Source: Megamerina dolium (lineage: Eukaryota; Arthropoda; Insecta; Diptera; Megamerinidae). Taken from it: 64,000 nt of DNA. The stretch spans positions 11,389,872-11,453,871 of the forward strand of contig OY978530.1 of NCBI GenBank assembly GCA_963854835.1. The letters are read 5' to 3'. Within the stretch, counting starts at the first letter, position 1, and every line of letters starts with the position of its first letter. Of the stretch, positions 1-13,551 are shown piece by piece. The notes under the pieces were generated by a model that did no database searches, was not told where the DNA came from, and saw only the letters and a list, made by a program, of their open reading frames with translations. The position numbers and the translations under genes are program-made.

Positions 1-228
1 TTTGGTTATGTCTAAACATACGATGTATTAACGATGCATGTTAATACATAATGCAATTGGTGACGTCGTTGACATACGTAGATGAGATAAATGGTATAAC
101 GCTACAATGAGGTGATTTTAGTGTTACATAGGCGTAGTCGATAGACCCGAATGATGACATCATATCCAATCTCATACATCCTGCCCGGCTGAAGCCTCAG
201 AATTAATCGTGCATTCCAGTGAGCCTTA
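1..228 (-). other. BEL 3' flank, no gene
   Basis: This stretch lies just beyond the stop codon of a minus-strand BEL integrase, where a BEL element would carry its 3' untranslated region or LTR. No open frame or LTR boundary could be fixed. Positions 23-49 form a perfect 10-bp inverted repeat around a 7-base spacer. Confidence 0.35.
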
Positions 229-700
229 CTACCACCTTTTGTACTGGACGCTGACATACGCGCCGTCTGCTATTAACTGATCTCCATTGTATTCAATAGT
301 AACGACGGGGACGAGGCCATCGCTACCAGGGTGGATGTCTGTGATCCGACTTATTCGCCAGCAAGCTGGTGGCAAATTCTCATTTCGGATAAGAACTACA
401 TCATCTCGCTGTAGGTTCGGTTCAGGCCTCATCCACTTACTGCGAGTTTGGAGTGAATTCAAATATTCATTCTGCCAACGACGCCAAAAGTTCTCAAACA
501 TTTTTTGCAAGCGTTGCCAGTAAAGTAAGCGGTTGTCAGGTATATCTGGTAGTGGTGGTTTAGGACGACAATTCAATGGACGGCCAATTAAGAAGTCGCC
601 CGGTGTTAAAGCTAGGCCACCTTCTGGGTAATCTTATAATGTTACCAGTGGCCGTGAATAAAGACATGCTTCAATCTTCGTTAGCAGTGTGAAGAGCTGC
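229..700 (-). pseudogene. BEL/Pao integrase C-terminal end (DUF5641)
   Basis: The 115-residue frame 229-576 reads through the DUF5641 domain that closes the pol polyprotein of BEL/Pao LTR retrotransposons, including FWRRWQNEYLNSLQ and the basic end YVSVQYKRW. Upstream to 700 the translation continues, with a frame change, as the end of the integrase core (ACLYSRPL, LTPGDFLIGRPLN). The gene is cut at 700 by the poly(A) end of a Jockey LINE and does not resume beyond it, so this is a truncated relic. The integrase catalytic residues are not in the window. Confidence 0.85.
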
Positions 701-2314
701 TTTTTTTTTTTTTTAAACAAGCTTTTTTTATTGGATCTTCCTAAAATTACTTAGAAACTAACAATAAGTAATCAAATCTTACAAAATAACTAAAATTATG
801 TGATATTCCCAACGTTCCATCACAATTTGTTGAGTCGCGAGGTATAGCAATTTCACAGCATATTCAGTGTGTCTTTTCTTTTTAATCGACGATGCCCCGT
901 GCTCAGTAACAATTGCCTAGCAAGGGGGTTCGGATGATTGTGTAATTTTTGAATGTAGCGTCTGCAGGACATTGCAACTTCCTCAGAAATTTTGGGTACA
1001 TTTAAATCTCGATGGATGTTAACGTTCCTCATATACCAAGGCGCGTTTACAATAATTCGCAGACACTTGGATTGTATTCGCTGCAATTTTTCGATATTAG
1101 AGGGAGATGCGGTGCCCCAAAACTGAATACCATAAGTCCAAATTGGCTTCAGGATTGCTTTATATAATAGCACTTTGTATTCGAGATTCTACTTTGATCT
1201 TTTGTGTAACAGCCACCATAACTGATTCATTTTAAGCTTGATCTGAGTTTTCTTTGCCTCCATGTGATTTTTCCATGTCAGCCTTCTGTCGAGGTGAAGA
1301 AGTACTTTATTGAGGAACATTGTGGAACTGATTGGCCATTTATTTTAAGTGGAGGACATGTATCTAGCCTTAGCGTGAAGGTTAGATGTACACTCTTTGA
1401 TTCATTGACTTTTATACGCCATTTTGCTAGCCAGATTTCGAGAGAATCGATATGAGTCTGCAGGAGTTTAGTAGCTTCTATGGGGTTAGAGCGAGAGCAC
1501 AATATTGCCGTATCATCAGCAAAGGTCGATATGAATGTATAGTTATTGTTGGGCATATCTGAAGTGTATAAGAGATACAGTAAGGGGCCCAAAACGCTTC
1601 CTTGAGGAACGCCAGCGTGAATATCCAATGGATTTGTTGTGTAATCCTTGTGATGTACGAGAAATTGTCTTTTCGTGAGGTAGCTACTAAGCAATGAGGA
1701 GACATTTGCAGGCAGTAATAGTTTGAGTTTGTAAATAAGGCCATCATACCATACTTTATCGAAAGCTTGATTGATATCAAGAAAGACAGCTGAGCAATAC
1801 TTTTTTTCTTCAAAAGTATTCCTTATCAGAGTTACAATGCGGTGGACTTGTTCTATTGTGCCGTGCTGTTTTCTAAATCCAAACTGATGGTGGGGAATCA
1901 GTTGGTTGAGATTAATAAATGGAGTTATATTCATGACAACTAGCTTTTCGAATACTTTAGAGAGTAGAGGCAGGAGGTTGATAGGTCTGTACGATGCAAA
2001 TTTTGAAGGGTCTTTTCCTGGTTTTGCTATCATAATAATTTTTGAAGTTTTCCAGCATTTGGGATAGTGTTTAATACGAAGGATAGCATTGAAAATGTGC
2101 ATGAGATGAATTACTGAAGCCGGAGGTAGCTGTTTTATCATTTTACCGGTAATTTTATCTGGACCAGGTGATTTTTTTGGGTTTAAATCTTTATAAATTG
2201 CTTTGAATATGTCCTTTTTTTTAATTTTGAGCGTTATTGAGCAAGGTTGAGAATTTAATTTTGGTAATGAGGGCTGTGAAGAGGGTGGATTGGGTGTAAA
2301 CACACTTTTTAGGT
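701..2314 (-). mobile_element. Jockey-clade LINE copy J1, 5'-truncated
   Basis: On the minus strand the copy runs from a truncated 5' end at 2314 to a poly(A) tail seen as T14 at 701-714. Its extent is fixed by alignment with copy J2 at 56777-58594, which continues past the point where J1 stops. It joins BEL sequence on one side and a gypsy leader on the other; no target-site duplication is visible, so flanks were rearranged or the insertion caused a deletion. Confidence 0.9.
853..2314 (-). pseudogene. Jockey ORF2 reverse transcriptase, frameshifted
   Basis: The 348-residue frame 1278-2324 carries a LINE reverse transcriptase: NPKKSPGPDKI, ASYRPINLLP, QFGFRKQHGT, FLDINQAFDKVW, GVPQGSVLGPLLY and the catalytic box FADD at 1512-1523. 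After SIKYF the frame stops early, and the remainder (ILKPIWTYGIQFWG...) resumes in another frame at 853-1173. Comparison with the older copy J5, which reads HVKYLGIHLDQRITW, shows a 4-nt deletion at the junction. The endonuclease and ORF1 are missing. The copy cannot be autonomous. Confidence 0.9.
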
Positions 2315-2380
2315 AAAGTGACATATAAAGTGACTTACAAAAACAAATTGAAAAAAAAAATTATATAAAAAATTTTTTCT

Positions 2381-3466
2381 ATGAGAAGACAAAACTCTTT
2401 TGACAACAACAGGCCAAACTTAAAAATGGAACAAAATCAAAGTCAACTCAACGAAGTTATAAGAAGACGGGAGGCAGCAATTATCCAGCTACAGATGCAA
2501 CTGGAACAACAACAGCAACAACAACTGCAGCTCCAACAACAGCTACAACTCCAGCAACAACCACAGCAAAATGGGGTACAAAATGACATTTTGTTAACAC
2601 CAAAAGATATCTTGACTCAGTTTAGGCAGCTGAAATGTCTGGAAAAAGGCCACAGCACAACGGCATTCATTGCTTCAGTAGAGGCAATAATGACCCTATG
2701 CCCAAATGGGAACCATCAATTAATAAATCTAGCGATGAAAATAATAGTTAACGAGAAGATTTTGGGAGGTGCCGGAGCATACATAAGAGAGCTGGGAATA
2801 GATGTTACATGGAACCAATTTAAATCAACATTAACGGACCACTATAGGCCAAAAACAACGTATAGCGATATATTCGAGAAATGTAGAAACATTAAAGTAA
2901 GTAGCTTAAGAGAATTTTTTGCTTATTTTGAAAAAGCAAAAGCCGAACTTATCAACATATACACATTTGACGAAACTAAGCCAGAAATATAAAAACCAGA
3001 CAGAGTTGACAATGACTTAGTAAACATTCTAACGCATAAAATAGTTGTTCCACTTAGAGCCCACATAAGTGAAAATAACATTTTGAATGAAATAATAAGA
3101 AAATATACACAAATTAAAACATTCAATGACCATAGAACTATACATTTTAACCACAGACAGAAAAAACTACAAATACAGCAAAACACATACACGAACAATA
3201 ACAAACAAATACAAAATAATCGAAACCCATCAACATCCAACCAATTAAAAAACAATTTTAAGCGAAATCACCAGACTGATAGACAAAACTTCAATAAAAA
3301 AGAAAATAATTCTTCACAATCAAAAATGTCACATATGAGTATCGATACACAACGATCAAATAGAACAAACGATAACTCGATGTCTATGGAGATAGACAAC
3401 ATTCAGGAAACTGAGGAAGACCAAATAAATTTTTTAATGTGGCCTCAAAATCACAACTGCCAATAA
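2381..3466 (+). pseudogene. gypsy gag with polyglutamine tract and one stop
   Basis: The frame opens at 2381, has a CAA/CAG-encoded glutamine-rich stretch at about residues 40-65, then a gag core (TFIA-like segment, FEKCRNIKVSSLREFF). A TAA at 2990-2992 interrupts it, but the same frame is open again to 3466 with an Asn/Gln-rich C-terminal part and no zinc knuckle. The end overlaps pol by 28 nt in the minus-one frame, the usual gypsy arrangement. It would form the capsid; here it is broken by the single stop. Confidence 0.8.
3427..3436 (+). promoter_or_regulatory. probable programmed -1 frameshift site
   Basis: The sequence AAATTTTTTA contains two overlapping slippery heptamers, AAATTTT and TTTTTTA, both in register with gag codons (AAT TTT TTA). 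Gag is in frame 2 and pol in frame 1, so a -1 slip here would fuse gag to pol 30 nt before the gag stop. The position and phase are seen; the slip itself is inferred. Confidence 0.7.
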
Positions 3467-5106
3467 TAACCATTACAATAGAGGGAGTAAGAATAAAATG
3501 CTTAATAGATACAGGCTCGACAAACAGTATATTAAAGAACACTATTCTACCACAACAGTTCCCAAGAAATCAATTAAAAAAGCCTAAAATTTTTAAAACA
3601 CTTAACGGTTTTAATAAAGTAGAATACACAGTCGTTACCCCGTTTCCAAAAGAGTTTAAACACCCGGGAACTCTTCAATGGAAAATAATTAATTTTAAGA
3701 ACGAAAATTTCGAAGGAATAATAGGACAAAATTTTCTAAAACCCCTTGAAGCATATATTAACAGCAAAGAACAGTATGTTGAGATATTAAAACAAAAACT
3801 ATATTTCGAGGAATATAATTACCCTCAATATATAGGAAATGCCTACACTATAGGAAAAATTGTAAACAAGAAAATAATATATAACTTTAATTATGATCAC
3901 CTCACCTTAGAAGAGAAAAATGCAACCCTAAGGTTGCTTAACGAATTTAAAGATCTCCTATTTAAAGAAGGAGATATCTTTTCAGCTACAAACGAAGTAT
4001 ATCACGAAATCATTACAACAACTGACAAACCCTTATACTCAAAAATATATAGATACCCTCAAATTCATGAAAAAGAAATTGAAAACCAGATCAAAAGCAT
4101 GATAGAGCAAGGAATAATTAGAGAAAGCAACTCTCCATATAATAGTCCATTGTGGATTGTTGAAAAGAAACTGGACAATTCAGGAACCAAAAAATACAGA
4201 CTCGTTGTCGATTTTCGAAAACTCAACGAATTTACAATGTATGATAAATATCCAATACCCAATTTGAATTCATTACTGGACAAACTTGGCAGATCTCAAT
4301 ATTTCACAACATTAGACTTAACAAAAGGCTTCCACCAAATTCCGGTAAGGGAAGAAGACAGGCTGAAAACCGCCTTTTAAACCCCAACGGGTCATTACGA
4401 ATTCATTCGAATGCCATTTGGTTTGAAAAATGGCCCATCAACCTTCCAAACGTTGATGAACAAAGTACTAAGGGAATTCATAAATAAATCATGTATCGTG
4501 TACATGGACGATATTCTTATATTTAGCACCTCTCTCCAAGAACATATAAATACTATTAAAAAAAACTTTAAAGCCCTAAGGGACGCAAAACTAAAAATAC
4601 AGGTAGACAAATGTGAATTCCTAAAAAGAGAAACACAGTTTTTAGGCCATGTTCTCACAATTCAAGGCATTAAACCAAATCCTGATAAAGTTTCAATCAT
4701 ACAAAATCTAAAGATTCCGAACATAACTAAACAAATAAAATCATTCTTAGGAATGACCGGTTTCTACCGAAAATTCGTAAAGGATTATTCAAAGATAGCA
4801 TATTCAATGTCAAAATATCTAAAAAAGAGCCAAACTATAAACACTAATGACCCCAACTACATAGTCGCATTCGAGAAACTGAAAGACCTAATCACAAATA
4901 CCCCAATACTAAGATACCCAAACTTCGGTAAAAAATTTAAAATCACGACTGATGCGAGTAGCTTTGCAATCGGAGCAGTCCTATCTCAAGAAGGCCATCC
5001 AATTGCTTACGCATCTCGTACCTTAAATAGACATGAGTTGCATTCATGTCTATTCAACTATAGAAAAGTAACTTCTCGCTATGGTTTGGGTAGTCAAATA
5101 TTTTAG
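3439..5106 (+). pseudogene. gypsy pol: protease, reverse transcriptase, RNase H
   Basis: The protease active site is LIDTGSTNSIL near residue 25. Reverse transcriptase follows with YRLVVDFRKLNEFT, FTTLDLTKGFHQIPV and the catalytic YMDD at 4501-4512, then RNase H beginning ITTDASSFAIGAVLSQ. One TAA at 4378-4380 splits the frame between the second and third reverse-transcriptase blocks; the frame is otherwise continuous from 3439 to about 5040. After LNRHEL it decays through frameshifts and ends at 5106. Closest in style to the errantivirus-like Ty3/gypsy lineages. Confidence 0.85.
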
Positions 5107-5628
5107 ACCCTATATAGTTGGAAGCAAGATATAGAAAATAATAATGTCCTTAATATCCTATGAAGAGAAGTAGGGAAGGGCAAAGTAGGAATATATTCCT
5201 ACTTTAACGACCATGAGTATTATAGAGTACAAAAAATTATTGAAAATGAGTACTCGTCAAACAATCAGGTTAAATTTGCCAAATGCACAAAATTTGCGAG
5301 GGATATAGTATCGGAAAATGAACTAAAAAACAAATATCCCTTTTTCACAAAAAAGAAAGCGGACATTGCGGAATTATAGCAACCTACGAAAAACTTAAAT
5401 CAATTCAATTCCCAAACCTAAAAACAACTATACACAAAATTATAAACAATTGCGACATTTACAGCGGGGGAAAATATGATACGAACCCGATACAAAACAA
5501 ATATTATCATACAGAAACTCCCAAGAGCATCAATGAAATCGCCCACATAGACACTTCTGTTAACAGCAAACATTCGTTTATAGTATTTATCAACAAATTT
5601 TCAAAGTCTGTAACTTACTTACAGATAG
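5107..5628 (+). pseudogene. gypsy RNase H end and integrase start, decayed
   Basis: Broken frames continue pol: the tail of RNase H, a histidine-cysteine zinc region (HCGIIATYEKL, IINNCDI) and the start of the integrase core (EIAHIDTS ... FIVFINKFSK). Several stops and frame changes are present. The integrase core is cut at 5628, where a tRNA-like SINE head begins, so the catalytic triad is incomplete. Confidence 0.65.
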
Positions 5629-5687
5629 GAGATTGAACCACGGCCTACAGATCAGAAGGCGAACACACTAACCACTGAGCTACGGCA
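5629..5687 (-). mobile_element. SINE fragment S1 (tRNA-like head only)
   Basis: On the minus strand this 59-bp piece matches the tRNA-like head of the SINE family, with box A TAGCTCAGTGG and a box B-like GGTTCAATC. The first few bases of the head and the whole tRNA-unrelated body are missing. It joins gypsy integrase directly on one side and a TA-rich array on the other. Confidence 0.85.
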
Positions 5688-5767
5688 TGTATATATGTAT
5701 ATACATATGTATATGTATATATGTATATGTATATATGTATATATGTATATGTATATATGTATATATG

Positions 5768-5810
<43 letters not shown>

Positions 5811-5993
5811 GAATATGTATATATGTATATGTATATATGTATATATGTATATGTATATATGTATATGTATATATGTATATATGTAAATGTATATATGTAT
5901 ATATGTATATGTATATATGTATATGTATATATGTATATATATATGTATATATTTATATGTATATATATATGTATATATATATATACATATATA

Positions 5994-6085
<92 letters not shown>
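5688..6085. repeat. TATATG/TA compound microsatellite
   Basis: About 400 bp of mixed TATATG and TATATGTATATATG units grades into pure TA towards the right. It starts at the truncated head of SINE S1. Open frames translating as Tyr-Ile-Met-Val repeats are artefacts. Confidence 0.95.
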
Positions 6086-6087
<2 letters not shown>

Positions 6088-6099
6088 TGTATGTATCTA

Positions 6100-7312
6100 C
6101 AGTTTTTATTTAATCTTTCTATAAAAGGAACTAACAATAAGTCATAAAATCTTAATAAATACTAATGTGTTATAAAGATGTGACCAAATGCCCCGAACAT
6201 ATTTATTTATATAGAAAAGTAATATTGTTTGCTTAGCATAATTGATTTATATCTCTCAGCTTTTTTAGACGTTAGTGGCTTCTGTTGAAAATTAATTGTC
6301 TAGCAAGGTCGCTTGTATGATTTCCTACCTTTAGTAAATAGTAATTCTAATATTTTTTATCTTACTGAAGGCATGTTCAAATCTTTGTGGATATTAGAAT
6401 TTCTGTCATACCATGGAGCTTTTGTGATCATTTTAAGTAATTTTGATTACACTATTTGAAGCTTTTCGACATTAGACGATGATGAACTACCCCACATTTG
6501 TATGCCATAGGTTCAAATTGGCTTTATTATTGATTTGTATATTAAAAGTTTATTGTCCAAGCTTAATTTGGAGTTTCGATTCATCAGCGTGCTCAATTTT
6601 AATTTTATATGAACTTTTTGCATTCGATGTGCTTACTCCATGTAATTCTCTGATCTAAGTGAATACCAAGGTATTTCACGTGAGAGAGTTGCGGAATTGT
6701 TTGTCCGTTAATTTTTACTGGCGGACAAGGACCCTTCTTAAGTGTAAATGTAACATAAAGGCATTTCAATTCGTTGACTTTTTTCATCCAGGTAGAAAGC
6801 CAATTACTAAGGATATCAGATGATTTTGAAGGTTTAACAGTCGACATCAGATTCGAATGCGTGCTTAACATAGCGGTATCATCTGTAAATGTTGAGACCG
6901 TAGTGTTGAGAAGTAGTGGCATATATGCTCTATATATAAGCTAGCTTGGGTTAAATCTAAGAATACGGCGATGCAGTATCGCTTGTTTTCAAAAGCCGTT
7001 CTGAGACGATGTGATGTACCTGTTCAATTGTGCTGTGTTGCGCCCTAAAGTCAAATTAGTGGTGTGGTAGAATGTGTAAGTCCGAAAAATTGGGTTAATA
7101 ATAGATAACAGAAGTTTTCCAAATAATTTTGAAAGCTTGGGAAGTAAACTTTTTGGTATGTATGATTCAACCTTGGTATTATCTTTGCCAGGCTTTGGGA
7201 TCATAATAATTTGTGACAATTTCCAGTTACATGGGTAATAACCAGTGCGGAATATGGCATTGTAGATGAGAATTAAATGAATATCGAGAACTTTTGAAAG
7301 CTCAATTGACAT
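6100..7312 (-). pseudogene. older Jockey-clade LINE copy J5
   Basis: A diverged relative of J1, reading right to left. Frame 6989-7312 carries the reverse-transcriptase start (LIYNAIFRTGYYP, IIMIPKPGKD, SLLPKLSKLF) and 6605-6922 carries the catalytic block FTDDTAML and HVKYLGIHLDQRITW. The C-terminal part (6300-6600) and 3' UTR (6100-6180) align with J1 but with many stops. A segment between the QFGFRK-like block and the FADD block is deleted. Its intact KYLG segment shows what J1 and J2 lost. Confidence 0.8.
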
Positions 7313-7339
7313 TTCATGTATATGTATCTATATATATAC

Positions 7340-8115
7340 ATATGTTACATTCAATGTTCAAAGTAGTGTCCATCGCTAGCCACTATCTTTCTGGTATCAC
7401 GACATGTTGGAGGCAATCCATAATCGACCCAATTTTCAGCTTCTTGGTAAGAATGGAAGCGCCGTTCTTCCAGGCCGTGTGTCATCGATCGAGCAATATC
7501 TGGGCTGTACGGCGGGTGGGTTAGAACTTCCCATTTAAATGTTTCTAAGTACGTTTTAACAGGCGTCGCAACATTTGGCCGACCACTATCGTGTTGCAAA
7601 ATATCATAACATTGCCATGTGTATCGGCGTATTGCAGCCGTTTTTCTCGCAATACGCTCGCAACAGCTCATCATACACCACACTCAGCTGGTCTCTCCGA
7701 ATATACATCATGATCTTCTCCTCATGTATATTCGGCTTGGCCGTCATTGATGAGACATCAGCGGAGTATACATACCTTGGCCGACATTTTAGATTATCGC
7801 TAGTCACAATTCGATGCAAAAAGCCCTTCCCTTTTTTGTCGTTGAAGCAGTTGTTCACACGTGAAAAAATGGTGTTCGACGTTCTACCTTTCGGATCATT
7901 TCCAATGCGTTTAAACGATGGAAAATAGTTGGCTGAGTGACACCAAGTGTTTTTAAGGATTAATATTGTTTTTGTTATGGATCTTCATCGAGCCTTGCTT
8001 CCAATTCTTCATCCTCAAACTTTGGTGGCACTTCGAGTTTTTTTTTTCTTTTTCCAAATCCAAATAGGCACTTTTAAATCGTGCATCTGTATCAAATCCG
8101 CGCAAACTTATTTAA
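7340..8115 (-). pseudogene. mariner transposase relic M1 (DD34D type)
   Basis: Two overlapping frames encode parts of a mariner transposase: FLHRIVTSD, AKPNIHEEKIMMYI, then ILQHDSGRPNVA, LETFKWEVLTHPPYSPD and the C-terminal VASDGHYFEH. The block after SPDIA that should hold the third catalytic Asp (PSD-YHLF in the family) is deleted. The N-terminal DNA-binding part is only faintly readable to about 8110, where the right end resembles the end of copy M2 at 51440. Inactive cut-and-paste element. Confidence 0.85.
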
Positions 8116-8829
8116 TTAAAAATTAAATTGTATTACTGTAGATAGGTGCAAAGTGCGCCCATACTACCCCGCTCCTAGTGTGAAGGCTACTAGATTTTAC
8201 GGGAACATCTAAACTTCAAGTTTTAGAAGTAATTAAAGTTGATATTTCGGCATCAGCAGAAGTTGGGTTAAGTCTGTCGATTTAAACATAATCCTCCTCA
8301 TTTTCAATAAAGAGCTTGAGATATTTAGAACATTGTTCCTTTACGAGATATCGCCCATAATATTTTGGAGCGAGCGGTTTTTGTATTTGAACACATCCTA
8401 TTCAAACATGACATTGTGGAGGAATAATACAGTCATTCTCAACGTCTACAATCTTTTTCGATAGAAGTCTAAACAACATGTACTCAAGTGATAAATTGTC
8501 AAAATTTACGTTTATTATTTGACTTGTGGTGGCGAATGATGATTGAAAACAATTGACGCGTATTTTGAAGTGGTTATGAATTGATTACAAATAGAAAAAT
8601 TTATTGATAAAATAATAAACTTAAGATTTTGAAAATTGTAATTTTTCAGCATTTTTAAATCCTTGATATGTTTCGATTCAATTTGTCAGAATAATGCAAC
8701 AACAATAATTGAAGTACATTAAACATTTTTTCTAAAATGTTATTGTACCAAAACAATATAAATAAAGTGTTCGTACACCAATAAATAGATGGAAATATAC
8801 GCAAAATATAATTTGTTTAATAAAGAATG
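8116..8829. other. AT-rich stretch without a recognised gene
   Basis: No frame or repeat boundary was recognised. It lies 3' of a minus-strand gypsy integrase, so it may include that element's decayed 3' end or LTR, but no terminal repeat was found. Confidence 0.3.
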
Positions 8830-9310
8830 GAGGAGGAAGCTGGTGAACACTTTAGTTGATCTTTATTTGTAGATCTTATTCCAAGTAAAATTACAGGAAG
8901 CACCTTAGTCCATTTTATATTTGAATGACAGGAAATAGCTGTCTTAAGCGTTCGAAGAAATCGTTCTACCATTCCATTTGCTTGAGGATGGTAAGCAATG
9001 CTTCAAATCAACCAGAAAAACGATCTATACATGTCAAAAAGTACGTTTGGTTTCTGAAGTTTGCAAAGGCCCAACAATATATATATGCCTTGATGAAAGC
9101 GGAAACGATCCGATAGAGCTCTTCACGTGCCTTAATATTTTAACTTTTGGCAAGCTTAACATGATCAACACTGCTCCAATAGCAAAATTTGATACTACGA
9201 CTTTAAACACTAGCTCACGATCTATAATAGAGTGTGCCACTAAATCTGTCTTATATTGCTTAATGGACCGATTCTATGGTCCATTCGATAGCACGATTGT
9301 CATTCTTGCG
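8830..9310 (-). pseudogene. Ty3/gypsy integrase relic
   Basis: Minus-strand translation gives IVGPLQTSETKR followed, after frame changes, by a CIDRF-like motif and then AYHPQANGMVERFLRTLK and WTKVLPVILLGIRST, the second half of a gypsy integrase with its catalytic Glu region. The part between the two motifs, which would include the second catalytic Asp, is missing. This family is unlike G1 and G2 in sequence, so it is a third gypsy lineage. Confidence 0.75.
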
Positions 9311-9339
9311 TAAAAATAATAGTAAAAATCAAATAGTAT

Positions 9340-9834
9340 TAATGAAAGTGTTTACCCAGAAAGGGGTCGCTGTGCCTTAAAGGTCACATGGGCCAAAAAG
9401 GACCCAATCGAAAATTGAATTCTGGGAAGTAGGAAACCCAGGATACGCAATTCTTTCGCTTCTGATGATTTTGTGGTGCACATCTCCGCCGAAAATCAAG
9501 GCGATGGCAGAAGATGTTGTAAGCCGGGTTCGATCATTTGTATGTTGACAAATTTGTCTCTCGTAATCTGGTTGATATTATGGGTAGGTGTCTTCAAGAC
9601 GATCTCCATCAAAGCCCTTGCTGGAAAAGAGAGTAGTAGATGTGGATCGTTCGAGGTGCTGACGTGGATCTCACACATTTTTATATCGCCAAGTGACCGG
9701 AAAATTTTGCTCATTTGGTAGCAAGCGTCAAGCAGAGCCCGTGTTAAAAATTCCCGCTGCTCCGTGTATATGTACACAACGACCGTTGGAAACACTGTGA
9801 CTGTCCCAGAAAGCTGCTTCAATAAGGGGGAAAT
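9340..9834 (-). pseudogene. BEL protease region, out of order
   Basis: Frame 9496-9822 includes FLTRALLDACYQMSKIF, the BEL protease region. It continues in broken frames to an NSIFDWVLFGPCDL motif that marks the protease-reverse transcriptase border in BEL elements. It lies 3' of the integrase on the same strand, opposite to the BEL order gag-protease-RT-RNase H-integrase, so it belongs to another copy or a rearrangement. Confidence 0.65.
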
Positions 9835-11440
9835 TTAGCATCGAGGAGCGTGGGGCAAACCTAACGTGATTGGGTTTGCCTCTATGGAGGGCTCTGGAAG
9901 CGGATGTATTGAACCACCCGTTAAAAAATGTCCACGTGTGAAGGCGGCACATTCTGCAGCGACTCTGGAATTGGGTAATGTTGGTCTAGAGTTTAGACAA
10001 GTTTTAATACGACAAAGAAAAGTTTCTAATTCTCCAAAAGCAAATTTTTGAGAAGCAGCGATACGGCGAAAATGTAACTTTAAACTCTTCACTCCGGCTT
10101 CCCATAATCCACCCATGTGCGGAGCACCCGGTGGAATAAACTTCTATGACACCTCCTGAAGGCTATAAAAATTGCATAAAGGTCCTGCAATATCGTAAGG
10201 AATCTCTTGCAACCTCTTTTGAAGTCAGCGGAAGCGCCTACAAAATTATTGTTTGGGACAGCTACGTCTAGATATGAATCGCGATAATGCGCCAAGAAGT
10301 GTCTCAGTGTCAAGTGGATTGTCTTCGTAGAAAAGCACACAAAAATGCAAACATACACTTTGGTAATTTTACATGCTCTGCCAGTGAAACTTTTAATATC
10401 AAGGGTCCTGCAAAGTCAACTCCGGTAGAATGAAATGGCCTGGCAAGGATTGCTCGTTCTTTTAAGAGGGCCGCCATGATTTGGGATTGATCCCGCTTTT
10501 TATGAATGACACAAGTTTCGTAGCTGTGAATAACAGCCTTTATAAGGTCCTTTGCCATTGGAATCCAGTACTGCTGACGGAGCAGACATAACATCAATTG
10601 ATTTCCTCCATGATGAGAAGTACTGTGAATAGAAGTGACCAACAACATTGAGAACGAACAACTATAAGGTAAGAAGTAGGATATTTTTCACTGTACGACA
10701 AAATGAGCGAGTTCATTAATCGACCTTCGACCCGAAATAAACCCTGGCTGTCTAAAAACTGATTCAAGGTCAAAACTTTGCTTTTTCGTGAAAATGGAAT
10801 TTTCGAAATCAAACTCCTAGATTTGTCTAAAAAGTGTCAATTTGCGTAAGAATTATAAAAATACGACAAAAATCTTTTTAAGAAATCCTTATACCACAAC
10901 ACAAGTGAAGTTGTGCTTTTGTACTTCTAGCCCCGATCGTGATATCGTCTATTTCACAAGCCGATGAAAGCCAGTACCCTGCATCTTTACTTAATCAAGA
11001 TGCGAGGTACCACCACAGTTCATTCAAGCATAAGTCCTGAGGGTATGCTCCTTTTTAAAATCGACGTGATTCCAATGTCTAAAACCGATTAATTTTTGAA
11101 TTTTTGCCACACGATTAGCGACAAAGCTCATCCAGGAACAGGGTCGCTTTTTTATCCATGAAATGACGATAGTTGAGTTTGTCCAACAACGGATATTTTC
11201 CGCTTTGAATGATAGCTCATTTGAGAGAGACCTAAGCATATCGGCAACAAGAAACGTTCCATATAACTCCAAACGAGGAAGCGAAATGGTTTTAATTGAT
11301 GAAATTCACCCAGCGCGGAATTTGTATATCCACAATGTGCCTGTAACATTCCACAAAGGTTTTCCACTGAAAAAAAAATTTGAGAATTGGTCAACCACTA
11401 TGGTGTTCGTCTTGGCAGCTCGTACAACCTCGTTATAAAT
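9835..11440 (-). pseudogene. BEL/Pao pol relic: RNase H and integrase
   Basis: Right to left: RNase H (CWTNSTIVISWIKKRPCSW, FVANRVAKIQ at 11024-11272), the integrase zinc part (HHGGNQLMLCLLRQQYWIP, ETCVIHKK at 10310-10648), the core start (FHSTGVDFAGPL) and the late core (MGGLWEAGVKSLKLHFRRIA, CLNSRP, FLTGG at 9835-10116). Many frame changes and at least one stop break it. The segment 10140-10350 is heavily decayed. Reverse transcriptase is absent upstream. Confidence 0.85.
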
Positions 11441-11749
11441 CTGACACCTAATATTTTATGGTCGTAAACCAAGGCGCAGACTCCCCCAGAATAGAATCTA
11501 GTTGGATGGCTCAAAAAAAATACTAAACAACGTGGCGCCTTGAAACTTAAAACATATGTTTTATAAAATTACCACTTTTCACCGAAGTAATTTTTTTGAA
11601 ACTACTGCAGTCATCTATATGCCAGGTCGGGTGGTTCTGGTACCGCCCACCTATAATAATGTACTATGTGGTTTTCGAAATATACAGACTCCTTGCAGAT
11701 GGATTGAAACAATCCGAAACGGGAAGGAGAAAATATAAAATTAATGTTC

Positions 11750-13490
<1,741 letters not shown>

Positions 13491-13551
13491 ATATAATAAT
13501 TCGGAAATTTTAAATACATACGAAAATTGATAAAAGGAATATTAATAGAAA

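Larger units (their letters stand above)
2315..5628 (+). mobile_element. Ty3/gypsy LTR element G1, partial
   Basis: An AT-rich leader (2315-2380) with an 8-bp direct repeat AAAGTGAC precedes gag and pol in the Ty3/gypsy order protease, reverse transcriptase, RNase H, integrase. No LTR is seen on the left, where Jockey J1 abuts. On the right, pol breaks off in the integrase core at a SINE fragment. No tRNA primer site could be assigned. Confidence 0.85.

Noticed and set aside
5695..6124. Long open frames of Tyr-Ile-Met-Val repeats
   Set aside because: They are translations of TA/TATATG microsatellites; the same occurs at 11.8, 38.5, 42.9, 49.5 and 51.5 kb.
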